From: Gandjariella thermophila
GTDB lineage: Bacteria; Actinomycetota; Actinomycetes; Mycobacteriales; Pseudonocardiaceae
Assembly: GCF_005405885.1 (NCBI RefSeq)
Contig: NZ_BJFL01000016.1
Location: 1-64,000 of the forward strand
Direction: 5' to 3'
DNA length: 64,000 nt
Shown here: positions 49,337 to 57,281 of the stretch, in pieces
Position numbering within the stretch: position 1 is the first letter of the stretch
How the letters are laid out: the number at the start of each line of letters is the position of its first letter
Translations under genes and position numbers: made by a program
The notes under the pieces: generated by a model
What the model was told of the DNA's origin: nothing
Seen by the model: the letters and a program-made list of their open reading frames with translations, nothing else
The model's database searches: none

Positions 49337-51238
49337 GTGCAAGAGCTTGCCGGTGACCAGGTGGCCTCCGCGCCGGCGTCGGGCCGTGACGGGCGCGGCG
49401 ACGGGCTCGCGGGCGCCGGCGCCGCGGTGCCCGGTCGGGCCGCGCGCAAGGCGTCCCACCTGGGCGACTTCACCGTCCGGCCACGCATGCTGCTGATCAC
49501 CGGCTGGGCGGTGGGCGTCGGCGCGGCCAGCGCCCTGGCCGCCTGGGTGCTGCAGAAACTGATTGGGCTGATCACCAACGCCGTCTTCTACCAGCGGTGG
49601 AGCACCGATCTGGTGGCTCCGGGGCTGCACCGGCACGACCCCGCGCTGGTGCTGCTCGCGCCGGTCGCCGGCGGCCTCGTCGTCGGGGTGATGGCGCGGT
49701 TCGGGTCGGAGAAGATCCGCGGCCACGGGATGCCCGAGGCGATCGAGGCCATTCTCACCGCGGGCAGCCGGGTCGCGCCCCGGGTCGCGGCGCTCAAGCC
49801 GGTGTCCGCGGCGGTCAGCATCGGCACCGGTGGCCCGTTCGGCGCCGAGGGACCGATCATCATCACCGGGGGAGCGGTGGGTTCCATCCTCGCCCAGGGC
49901 CTGAGGTTGAGCGCGGACGAGCGCAAGACCCTCCTGGTGGCCGGCGCGGCGGGCGGCATGGCCGCGACGTTCAACTCGCCGCTGGCGTCCGTCCTGCTCG
50001 CCATCGAGTTGCTGCTTTTCGAGTGGCGGCCGCGCAGCTTCGTGCCGGTGGTCGCCGCGGTGGGCACCAGCGCGGTGGTGCGCGGATTCCTGCTCGGCAC
50101 CGGTGCGCTGTTCCCCGTCCACGTCACCGACCTGCACCTGGCCCCCGGCGTCCTGGCGCTGTGCGTGCTCTCCGGCGTCACCGGCGGCGCGCTCGCGGTG
50201 GCCGCGACCTGGCTGGTGTACCTGGCCGAGGACGGCTTCGCCCGGTTGCCGGTGCACTGGATGTGGTGGCCGGCGATCGGCGGTCTGGTCATCGGCTGCG
50301 GCGGGCTGTTGCAGCCCCGCGCCCTCGGCGTCGGCTACGACGTGATCGGCGCGCTGCTCACCGGCCAGGCGACGATCGGACTCATCGTCGGCATCCTGGT
50401 GGTCAAGACGATCATCTGGTCGCTGTCGCTGGGTTCCGGAACCTCCGGTGGCGTGCTGGCCCCGGTGTTCATGATCGGCGGTGCGCTCGGCGCGCTGGAG
50501 GGGGCCGCCTTTCCCACCGTGGCGCCGGGCTTCTGGGCGATGATGGGGCTGGCCGCCGTGGTCGGCGGCGTCATGCGTTCCCCGCTCACCGGGGTGGTGT
50601 TCACCCTGGAACTGACGCGCGCGTGGCCGGCGGCGCTGCCCCTGCTGATCTCGTCCACCGCGGCGTACGCGCTGTCCACGCTGGTGCTGAAGCGGTCGGT
50701 GCTGACCGAGAAGATCGCCCGCCGGGGCCTGCACCTGACCCGGGAGTACTCCACCGACCCGCTCGAGGCGTTCTTCGTGCGGGACGTCATGGACTCCGAC
50801 GTGTTCATGCTGCGCGACACCGACACTCTGGCGGAGGGCCTGCGCCGCACCCGCGCCGACCACGAGGGCCCGGCGGACCGGGTGCAGCACCTGTACCCCG
50901 TGGTGGACGAGCACGGCCGGCTGGTCGGCGTGGTGACCCGCAACGACCTGCTGGAGCGGATGGCTGAGGGTGGCGACGCGGCCACCGTGGCCGACGTGAT
51001 GCGCCGCGACCCGATCACCGTGCACCCCGACGACACGCTCAGCCATGTCGCGTACCTGTTCGCCGAGCACGGGCTGACCCGAGCCCCGGTGGCGGCGCGC
51101 GACGACCACCGCGCGGTGCTCGGCATGGTGACCCTGGCCCATCTGCTGCACGGCCGGCGGCACGACCTCACCGAGGACCGGCACCGGGAACGGGTGCTGT
51201 CGGCGCCGATCCCGCGGACGGTGGCCCGCCAGGGCTGA
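49337..51238 (+). CDS. ClC-family chloride channel/antiporter with C-terminal CBS pair
   Basis: The roughly 633-residue membrane protein has the ClC selectivity segments GSEKIRGHGMPEAIEAIL, GTGGPFGAEGPIIITGG (the GxEGP motif, E being the gating glutamate) and LGSGTSGGVLAPVFMIGGAL. Two CBS domains follow (VRDVMDSDVFMLRDTDTLAE; VADVMRRDPITVHPDDTLSH), which usually bind adenine nucleotides and tune transport. The start is uncertain: GTG 49337 has no clear ribosome site, ATG 49286 is in the same frame, and an AT-rich stretch between them stands out in this GC-rich DNA. Confidence 0.87.
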   Translation: MQELAGDQVASAPASGRDGRGDGLAGAGAAVPGRAARKASHLGDFTVRPRMLLITGWAVGVGAASALAAWVLQKLIGLITNAVFYQRWSTDLVAPGLHRHDPALVLLAPVAGGLVVGVMARFGSEKIRGHGMPEAIEAILTAGSRVAPRVAALKPVSAAVSIGTGGPFGAEGPIIITGGAVGSILAQGLRLSADERKTLLVAGAAGGMAATFNSPLASVLLAIELLLFEWRPRSFVPVVAAVGTSAVVRGFLLGTGALFPVHVTDLHLAPGVLALCVLSGVTGGALAVAATWLVYLAEDGFARLPVHWMWWPAIGGLVIGCGGLLQPRALGVGYDVIGALLTGQATIGLIVGILVVKTIIWSLSLGSGTSGGVLAPVFMIGGALGALEGAAFPTVAPGFWAMMGLAAVVGGVMRSPLTGVVFTLELTRAWPAALPLLISSTAAYALSTLVLKRSVLTEKIARRGLHLTREYSTDPLEAFFVRDVMDSDVFMLRDTDTLAEGLRRTRADHEGPADRVQHLYPVVDEHGRLVGVVTRNDLLERMAEGGDAATVADVMRRDPITVHPDDTLSHVAYLFAEHGLTRAPVAARDDHRAVLGMVTLAHLLHGRRHDLTEDRHRERVLSAPIPRTVARQG

Positions 51239-51283
51239 GCACAGCGTCGCGCTGCGTGGCGGCATCATGCCGCACAATCTCCG

Positions 51284-51490
51284 CCGGCCACACCCGTCTT
51301 CGGGTCCTTCGGCTACCAGTCGGTGTTCGTCTACATCGCCGCGTGCTGGGCGATCGTCGCGGTCACCGTCGGCGCGTTCGGCCCGCGCACCGGGATGCGG
51401 AACCTGGAGCGGCTGACCGAGTCCGCCCCCGACTCCGGCGCCGCCGTGTCCGAGGCGGCCGCGTCCGTCGCGCCGCGCGCCGCGGACTGA
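51284..51490 (+). pseudogene. C-terminal remnant of an MFS transporter
   Basis: In frame from 51284 the translation is PATPVFGSFGYQSVFVYIAA, then CWAIVAVTVGAFGPRTG and RNLERLTES, ending at a TGA at 51488. This is the last membrane helix and tail of a sugar-porter-like MFS protein, whose hallmark is GPRT-x(3)-L-E. No start codon or upstream helices are present; the frame simply runs back to the ClC stop. The 367-bp gap 51239-51605 holds only this remnant. Confidence 0.65.
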
Positions 51491-51605
51491 GCCCGCGGTC
51501 GGCGACTTTCCGATCGTTGACCGGCGGAACGTCCGGCGTTGACGGTCGGCGATCCCTGGTCATAATCGGACAACATTGGTTGTCAGTTGGCTGCGGGGCG
51601 GTCCG

Positions 51606-52592
51606 ATGACGCGGCAGGGGAGCGGGACGAGCGCCGAGGCCTCGACCACCCGGGAGCAGCCGCGCCCGCTCGGACCCGACTCGTTGACCTGGAAGTACTT
51701 CGGGGACTGGCGGGGGCTGCTGGCGGCGCTGTGGGCAGGTTCGATGCAGAACATGCACCCCGAACTCGGCGTGGCGGTGGAGCAGCACTCCCGGTTCTTC
51801 GAGGAGCGCTGGCAGCGGTTGTTCCGCTCGATGTACCCGATCGGCGGCGTGGTCTACGACGGGCCGCGAGCCGTGCGTACCGCCCACGAGGTGCGCGGCT
51901 ACCACAACACCATCAGCGGCGTGGACCGGCACGGCCGGCCCTACCACGCGCTCAACCCGGACACCTTCTACTGGGCGCACGCCACGTTCTTCATGAGCGT
52001 CATCCTCACCGTCGAGTACTTCGGCGGCGGTCTGTCCGAACTGGACAAACGTCGGCTGTTCGACGAGCACGTGCGGTGGTACCGGCTCTACGGCGTGAGC
52101 ATGCGCCCGGTCCCGCCGGACTGGGAGAGCTTCCAGGCGTACTGGGAGCACATGTGCCGCGAGGTGCTGGAGGACAACGGGGCCACCCGGGACGTGCTCG
52201 ACGTGCACGCGCTGGCCAGGCCGCCCGCGCTGTCCTGGCTGCCGGCCGCGCTGTGGCGGTTACTGCGGATCCCACTCGGCCGCGGCTACCTGTGGATCAC
52301 CGTCGGCATGTACCACCCGGCCGTGCGGGAACGGCTCGGCTACCGGTGGACCCGCACGGACGAGCTGCTGCTGCGGTGGTTCGGCCGCCTCGTCCACCAC
52401 GGGTGGAAGCTGGTGCCGCGCTCCCGGCGGTACCACCCGAGGGCGCGGGCCGGTTGGCGGCGCGCGGCCGGTGAGATCCCGGCCGACGCGCCGCCGGTGG
52501 AGACCCCGGTGCGCAATCTGCCGCCGGCCAGTGAGTGGCACAATCCCGCGCACTACGTGCCGGCGGACCTGCGGCGCCGGGCCCACCGCTGA
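51606..52592 (+). CDS. DUF2236/oxygenase MpaB-family protein
   Basis: The 328-residue protein belongs to the DUF2236 family, which includes MpaB and latex-clearing Lcp haem proteins. Landmarks are GSMQNMHPELGVAVEQHSRF, an R-x-x-R segment near YPIGGVVYDGPRAVRTAHEV, RGYHNTISGVDRHGRPYHAL and NPDTFYWAHATFFMSVI, with the conserved WxH and His residues that can bind haem. It has no signal peptide. The ATG at 51606 is chosen over a TTG 30 bp upstream. The substrate is not known. It stands alone between two decayed loci. Confidence 0.75.
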   Translation: MTRQGSGTSAEASTTREQPRPLGPDSLTWKYFGDWRGLLAALWAGSMQNMHPELGVAVEQHSRFFEERWQRLFRSMYPIGGVVYDGPRAVRTAHEVRGYHNTISGVDRHGRPYHALNPDTFYWAHATFFMSVILTVEYFGGGLSELDKRRLFDEHVRWYRLYGVSMRPVPPDWESFQAYWEHMCREVLEDNGATRDVLDVHALARPPALSWLPAALWRLLRIPLGRGYLWITVGMYHPAVRERLGYRWTRTDELLLRWFGRLVHHGWKLVPRSRRYHPRARAGWRRAAGEIPADAPPVETPVRNLPPASEWHNPAHYVPADLRRRAHR

Positions 52593-52599
52593 CCGTCTC

Positions 52600-52911
52600 C
52601 TACCGCACCCGCAGAGTGTCCTTTTCGGACTGGACGGCGGTGTCCCAGTCGATGCGGTACCGCTGCTCCGGTCCGAGGGCCTTCTCCGGCCGCATCACGG
52701 TCTTCGTCATCAGCCGCATCAGCACCGGCAGCAGCGCGCTGGTCAGCGGACCGGGTGCCTTGACATGGTTGACCTTCGCGGCGCGGGCGGCGATCCGCTC
52801 CACCCGTGGCCGCCTGCGGCGCTCGTAGGCGGCGAAGGCGGCCCGAGGGTCTGCCGCGACCGGCCCGGCGATCCCGCCGCCGATGACCAGTGCGGTCCGT
52901 ACCTTCGTCAT
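52600..52911 (-). pseudogene. FAD-dependent monooxygenase with an in-frame internal deletion
   Basis: The 103-residue frame joins the first residues of a flavin monooxygenase (MTKVRTALVIGGGIAGPVAA, the GxGxxG dinucleotide loop) directly to its C-terminal helix region (DPRAAFAAYERRRRPRVERI and beyond, ending IDWDTAV and a short tail). The roughly 270 residues between are missing, so no FAD- or substrate-binding domain remains. The reading frame survived, so a short product could still be made, but it would not be an enzyme. It is the second internally deleted gene in the window. Confidence 0.8.
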
Positions 52912-53054
52912 GGTGTTCTCCCAGGGGATCCGGCGGACCGGGGGATCCCGGTGCCGACGCGTGCCAACCCGCCCCGCGGGAGAACCCGGCTATCCTTGCG
53001 GCTGCCACCTCGTGTCCGGATTCGCATGCCGCGGGTATCGGTTCGAGGTTCGCC

Positions 53055-53092
53055 GGCCCCGGCGGTGGTGCGGCAACACCCCCGCCGGGGCC
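53055..53092. terminator. Hairpin downstream of the PadR gene
   Basis: GGCCCCGGCGG at 53055-53065 pairs exactly with CCGCCGGGGCC at 53082-53092 around a 16-nt loop. It begins 6 bp beyond the PadR stop codon on the minus strand. The remaining sequence between 52912 and 53054 shows no gene. Confidence 0.7.
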
Positions 53093-53098
53093 GGTGCT

Positions 53099-53743
53099 CT
53101 ACTCCGTGCCGCCTCCTTCCGCCAGTTCGGCGAGGTCGAGCGGCACCTCACCGGTGGCATGCCAGTGCCGCCACCCGGTCAGGTCGGGAAACGTGCCGGC
53201 GGCGAGGTCGTCGACCAGCGAGCGGATCCAGGCCGCCTCCGCCTCGCGAACCGCCAGTTCGTACTCGCTCTCCACCAGGAACAGCCGGGGCACCTCGCGG
53301 CGGTACTCGGCCAGTGACTCGCGCAGCGCGGCGATGCCGCCCTCCACGGCGTCGAGCCGGCGGCGCAGCAGGGTGGTGGCCTCGTCCGGGGTGAGCGCGG
53401 CGAGCATGGAAAGGCCGGCCTTGAACCTCGGGTGTTCCGGCTGCGGGGTGGAGACCAGTTCGCGCACCCAGTCGACCAGTTCCGCGCGGCCGGCGTCGGT
53501 GATCCGGTAGACCGTCCGCTCCGGGCGGGCGCCCTCCCGCGTGCTGTCCGCGACCTCGATGAACCCGTGCTTGGCCAGGTTCCGCACCACCGTGTAGAGC
53601 GAGCCCCACTTGATCTCCATGTCGTCCTCCTTGCCGCGGGAGCGCAGCAGGGAGGCGATCTCGTAGGGGTGCATCGGCCGTTGTACGACGGTGCCGAGCA
53701 CGGCGAGCCCGAGCAGGTTGCTCACCTTGCGTCGCTTCGCCAT
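53099..53743 (-). CDS. PadR-family transcriptional regulator
   Basis: The 214-residue protein has the PadR winged helix: LLGLAVLGTVVQRPMHPYEI, MEIKWGSLYTVVRNLAKHGF and ERTVYRITDAGRAELVDWVR. A coiled C-terminal dimerisation region (about 100-205, Vir_act_alpha type) follows. The ATG at 53743 has GCGGAGG upstream. A perfect palindrome lies about 20 bp before the start, typical of PadR autoregulation. The divergent TauE-like transporter gene begins 195 bp away and may share control. The inducing ligand is unknown; phenolic acids or drugs are common for the family. Confidence 0.87.
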   Translation of the reverse strand: MAKRRKVSNLLGLAVLGTVVQRPMHPYEIASLLRSRGKEDDMEIKWGSLYTVVRNLAKHGFIEVADSTREGARPERTVYRITDAGRAELVDWVRELVSTPQPEHPRFKAGLSMLAALTPDEATTLLRRRLDAVEGGIAALRESLAEYRREVPRLFLVESEYELAVREAEAAWIRSLVDDLAAGTFPDLTGWRHWHATGEVPLDLAELAEGGGTE

Positions 53744-53763
53744 GGCCTCCGCCTCATCTGCAA

Positions 53764-53781
53764 ATACTCGCGGCCGAGTAT
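53764..53781. promoter_or_regulatory. PadR operator palindrome
   Basis: ATACTCGCGGCCGAGTAT consists of two perfect 7-bp half-sites (ATACTCG and CGAGTAT) separated by CGGC. A second, weaker GTAT/ATAC pair follows immediately, up to about 53798. The ATAC...GTAT form is characteristic of PadR-type operators. It is near the padR start, so autoregulation is expected. Confidence 0.72.
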
Positions 53782-53937
53782 ACGCAAGCGAATATACCGC
53801 GGGCAAGGAGGCGGCTGGGAAGGCCGTGGCCGGGAAGGACGTGACCGTTGCCGCCGAACGGTGCCGTCCACACCGCCGGCTGGCTGCCGGGTTGGGATTC
53901 TCACGTTCACCTGGTGCCGCGCGGTCCAGCCGCGAGA

Positions 53938-54696
53938 ATGGCGGAAGTGTCGATCCCCGAGGTGGTGCTGCTCTCCGTCGCCGGCGTCGGGGCGGGGCTG
54001 ATCGGGAGCGTCGCCGGGCTCGCCTCGCTGATCAGCTACCCCGCGCTGCTCGGCATCGGGCTGCCGCCGGTCACCGCCAACGTCACCAATACCGTCGCGC
54101 TGGTGTTCAGCGGGGTCGGCTCGGCGCTGGGCTCCCGGGTCGAGTTGACCGGGCAGGCGACGCGGCTGCGCCGGCTCGGCGTGGCGGCACTGCTGGGCGG
54201 TGCCCTCGGCGCCGGCCTCCTGCTGCACACCCCACCCGGCGCGTTCGCCCTGGCCGTGCCGTGGCTGATCGGCGTGGCGTCGGTGCTGATCCTGGTGCAG
54301 CCGCAGCGGCTGGTGCGGCGGCTGCGAACCGCCGAGGCCGGTGCGGTGCCCACCGCCGCCACCTTCCTGGTCGCCATCTACGTCGGCTACTTCGGCGCCG
54401 CCGCCGGCGTGCTGCTGCTGGCGGTACTGCTCGCCGTCACCTCGGAGACGCTCGCCCGCAGCAACGCGCTGAAGAACGTGACGATGTGCCTGGCCAACGC
54501 GGTGGCCGCGGTGGCGTTCGGGTTCTTCGGGTCGGTGCGCTGGGCCGCGGTGCTGCCGTTGGCGCTCGGGTTCCTGCTCGGCGGCTGGCTCGGCCCGCTG
54601 GTCGTCCGGCACGCCCCCGCCCGCGCGATGCGGGTGGCCATCGGGCTCGCCGGCCTGGGGCTGGCCGGCTACCTCGGCGTCAAGGCCTACCGCTGA
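53938..54696 (+). CDS. TauE/SafE-family sulfite or organic-anion exporter
   Basis: The 252-residue membrane protein shows the duplicated TauE half-motif: VGAGLIGSVAGLASLISYPA near the N-terminus and a second gly-rich turn YVGYFGAAAGVLLLAVLLAV, with ALKNVTMCLANAVAAVAFG after it. About seven to eight helices are predicted. The family moves sulfite, sulfonates or related anions. The ATG at 53938 is chosen; the frame can extend further upstream without a good ribosome site. It is divergent from padR, so it could be the PadR target. Confidence 0.8.
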   Translation: MAEVSIPEVVLLSVAGVGAGLIGSVAGLASLISYPALLGIGLPPVTANVTNTVALVFSGVGSALGSRVELTGQATRLRRLGVAALLGGALGAGLLLHTPPGAFALAVPWLIGVASVLILVQPQRLVRRLRTAEAGAVPTAATFLVAIYVGYFGAAAGVLLLAVLLAVTSETLARSNALKNVTMCLANAVAAVAFGFFGSVRWAAVLPLALGFLLGGWLGPLVVRHAPARAMRVAIGLAGLGLAGYLGVKAYR

Positions 54697-54700
54697 CAGA

Positions 54701-54863
54701 CTGTTCCGGTCAGGACTTACCTGCGATGACGAGCACGGGAACGCGCCAGGGCGAAGCCCCGCGATCGCGGCGGCGGGGCGTTCTGTCAGGCACAGCCGAA
54801 GTGCCATGTGCGGTCGCGCCCCGGCGACGCGATCGCGGCGCGCGTTGACCGAACAGGCACTGA
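54701..54863. repeat. Interspersed repeat, family 1 copy C (longer, divergent form)
   Basis: The 23-bp core 54824-54846 is identical to part of the copy at 57166. The stretch is bounded by CTGTTCCGGTCA at the left and TTGACCGAACAGG near 54845-54857, which form imperfect inverted ends, and it contains two GCGATCGC-bearing blocks. It fills the gap between the TauE-like gene and the secreted dimethylformamidase-like gene. Confidence 0.6.
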
Positions 54864-54914
54864 CACCGTGGTGGCCGGCCGCCGGTGCTGGGATGCTGGC
54901 GGTGGAGGTTCCCG

Positions 54915-56537
54915 GTGTCCCGGAGAGCGGTGCTGCTGGCGGGACTGGTGACCGTGCTGGTCGCCGCCGCGGTGCTCGCCGCCCTGCTGGGCCGCGGTGC
55001 CCGGTCCCCGCACGCGGCCGGACCCGCCGGCCCGGCCAGCCCACCCGCACCGGCCACCACACTCGGACCGGTGGGGGTCACCGCGGCGTGGGTGATCGAG
55101 GAGAACCGGCGGCCGGGCAGCCCGGAGTGGCGGATCGGTGGCACGCCGGGCGGCATCGAGGGTTTCGCCGACCAGGTCTACGCCAGCCGGGGGCAGACCG
55201 TGACGCTGTACGTGTCCGGCGACGCACCCCGGTTCCACGTCGAGGCCTACCGGGTGGGCTACTACCAGGGCGCCGGTGCGCGCCTGGTGTGGCGCTCCGA
55301 CGAGGCGCCGGCGGCGCGGCAGCCGCCGTGCCCGGTGACGCCGGGCACCAACATGGTGGCCTGCGACAACTGGGCTCCGTCCCTGCGGATGGCCCTCACC
55401 CCGGCGTTCGTGCCCGGTGACTACCTGCTCAAGCTGGTCGGCAGCGGCGGGGCACAGAGCTACGTTCCGCTCACGGTGTGGGACCCGGCGAGCCACGCCA
55501 CCTACCTGGTCAAGAACGACGTGTTCACCTGGCAGGCGTGGAATCCCTACGGCGGCTTCGACTTCTACGCCGGCCACGGCACCTGCCGGGGCGGGTACCC
55601 GCTGTGCTCGCGGGCCCGGGTGGTCTCCGACGACCGCCCGTACGGCGACGGGCAGGGCACCGGGGACTTCCTCGACCTGGAGGCGCCGCTGGTGTGGTGG
55701 GCGGAGGAGAACGGGCTGGACGTCTCCTACGCCACCGATCTCACCCTGGTGCAGCATCCCGAGGTGGCGCTGGCGCACCGGGCGCTGCTGTCGCTGGGGC
55801 ACGACGAGTGCTGGTCGCTGGCGGAGCGGCGGGCCGCCGTCGCCGCCCACGACCACGGGGTCAACCTCGTCTTCTTCGGCGCCAGCCCGATCCTGCGGCA
55901 CGTGCGGCTGCAGGACTCCCCGCTCGGGCAGGGCCGCGAGGTGGTCGACTACCGGGACGCCGCGGAGGACCCGCTGAACGGCCGCGGTGATCCGCTGGAG
56001 GTCACCGGCAACACCTGGGCTGCGCCACCGGCGAACTGGCCGGAGAGCGACTTCGTCGGCGCCGCCTACAACGGGTTCCTCCGGCCGAACGCCCCGCCCG
56101 GCGGGTTCACCGTGGTCGACGCCGGGGCGTGGATCTTCGCCGGCACCGGGCTGCGCGACGGCGCCGTCGTTCCCGGGGTGATCCGGTCCGATGTGGACCG
56201 TTTCGACGCCGGCGGGGGCCACCCGCCCGACGTGCAGATCTTCGGCCACTCCCCGCTGCCGGTGGCCCAGGCGGAGGCGAACACCCGGAACGGGCCGGTG
56301 TTCTACTCCGACATGACGTACTACACCGACCCGCGCGGCCACGCCGGCGTGTTCGACTCCGGGACCAACAACTGGATTCCGGCGCTGGCCCCGTGCCCGC
56401 GGGGCGTCCCCTGCCCCGCCGAGGTGGTGCGGCGGATCACCGGCAACCTGCTGCGGGTGTTCGGGCAGGGCCCGGCCGGGGACGTCCAACCGTCTCAGCC
56501 GAACTGGCAACGCATCTACCCGCCGGCGGCGCGCTGA
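54915..56537 (+). CDS. Secreted or membrane-anchored N,N-dimethylformamidase beta-like protein
   Basis: The 540-residue protein begins with a basic start and a membrane segment (SRRAVLLAGLVTVLVAAAVL), then a Pro/Ala linker. The main domain has IEGFADQVYASRGQTVTLYV, FHVEAYRVGYYQGAGARLVW, FTWQAWNPYGGFDFYAGHGT and HDECWSLAERRAAVAAHDHG. These are typical of the actinobacterial proteins grouped with the large subunit of N,N-dimethylformamidase. The catalytic role of the extracytoplasmic members is not established. The GTG at 54915 has GGAGG six bases upstream. It lies alone between two family 1 repeats. Confidence 0.7.
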   Translation: MSRRAVLLAGLVTVLVAAAVLAALLGRGARSPHAAGPAGPASPPAPATTLGPVGVTAAWVIEENRRPGSPEWRIGGTPGGIEGFADQVYASRGQTVTLYVSGDAPRFHVEAYRVGYYQGAGARLVWRSDEAPAARQPPCPVTPGTNMVACDNWAPSLRMALTPAFVPGDYLLKLVGSGGAQSYVPLTVWDPASHATYLVKNDVFTWQAWNPYGGFDFYAGHGTCRGGYPLCSRARVVSDDRPYGDGQGTGDFLDLEAPLVWWAEENGLDVSYATDLTLVQHPEVALAHRALLSLGHDECWSLAERRAAVAAHDHGVNLVFFGASPILRHVRLQDSPLGQGREVVDYRDAAEDPLNGRGDPLEVTGNTWAAPPANWPESDFVGAAYNGFLRPNAPPGGFTVVDAGAWIFAGTGLRDGAVVPGVIRSDVDRFDAGGGHPPDVQIFGHSPLPVAQAEANTRNGPVFYSDMTYYTDPRGHAGVFDSGTNNWIPALAPCPRGVPCPAEVVRRITGNLLRVFGQGPAGDVQPSQPNWQRIYPPAAR

Positions 56538-56646
56538 AGCGCCCGCAGGTCACGGAACGGTGACGAAAATCGGTGCTCCGGCGCTGACGAGGTGAGAGGA
56601 CCGAGTGACCGGCCGTGGGAGGGTTCCGATGCCAGGAGGCGATCAC

Positions 56647-57159
56647 ATGGACGACGGTGGCCACGGATGCGGACTCGGCTCGGTGTGGACGCCGTATCCG
56701 TTCGGCGACGGCACTGGCACCGAGTCGATCCGGGCGCGGGACGTGCTGCTGCGGATGGCGGAGGTGCTGATCGCACACGGGGTCGCGGAGGAGGACGTGG
56801 AACTGGTGCTGCCGTCGCCGCGCCGGTTGCAGGTCGCGCTGGCACGGCAGCGGCAACGCGAACGCGACGCCGCCCTCGCCGCTGACCAGGACGTGTGCTC
56901 GGTGTTACTGGCGGTGTGCCCGCAGCACGGGGACACCCTACGGCCGTCGCCGGAGGGAATCCGGTGCTCGGTGCGCACCTGCCGGCGCCGCTGGCCGGGG
57001 CCGCGCTGGGTGCGGCACTGTGACCAGCCGGCGGTCGCCGTGGTCGACGATCCCGACATCGGCGAGCGGCGGCGGCTGTGCGCCAGGCACCTGGCCGCCG
57101 AGCGGGGCGAGAGCACCGGGGTGCCTCTGGTCAGCACCGCGCCCGCGCCGAGCCGCTGA
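56647..57159 (+). CDS. Cys-rich hypothetical protein, possible zinc-binding
   Basis: The 170-residue protein starts at an ATG at 56647 with AGGAGG eight bases upstream. After an acidic N-terminus and a helical middle part (RLQVALARQRQRERDAALAA) it has cysteines and histidines in zinc-knuckle-like spacing: CSVLLAVCPQHGD, RCSVRTCRRRW, RHCDQPA and LCARHLAAE. That suggests two metal sites. I recognise no family. It lies after the dimethylformamidase-like gene and before a family 1 repeat, with no obvious operon partner. Confidence 0.65.
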   Translation: MDDGGHGCGLGSVWTPYPFGDGTGTESIRARDVLLRMAEVLIAHGVAEEDVELVLPSPRRLQVALARQRQRERDAALAADQDVCSVLLAVCPQHGDTLRPSPEGIRCSVRTCRRRWPGPRWVRHCDQPAVAVVDDPDIGERRRLCARHLAAERGESTGVPLVSTAPAPSR

Positions 57160-57165
57160 CAGCCC

Positions 57166-57223
57166 GTTCCGGAACCGGACCGACCCTGCGACGCGATCGC
57201 GGCGCGCGTTCAGGCACAAGCAC
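57166..57223. repeat. Interspersed palindromic repeat, family 1 copy B
   Basis: It matches 23521-23578 at 54 of 58 positions by hand alignment, with the same GTTCCGGAAC palindrome and GCGATCGC block. It starts 7 bp after the stop of the Cys-rich hypothetical gene and lies before the convergent pnkp gene, so a terminator role is possible. Confidence 0.8.
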
Positions 57224-57281
57224 CGTGGCCGGTGTCCGCGCCGAAGCCGGCCACGGAGCGTGCACCGGTCGGCGCGCTCGG

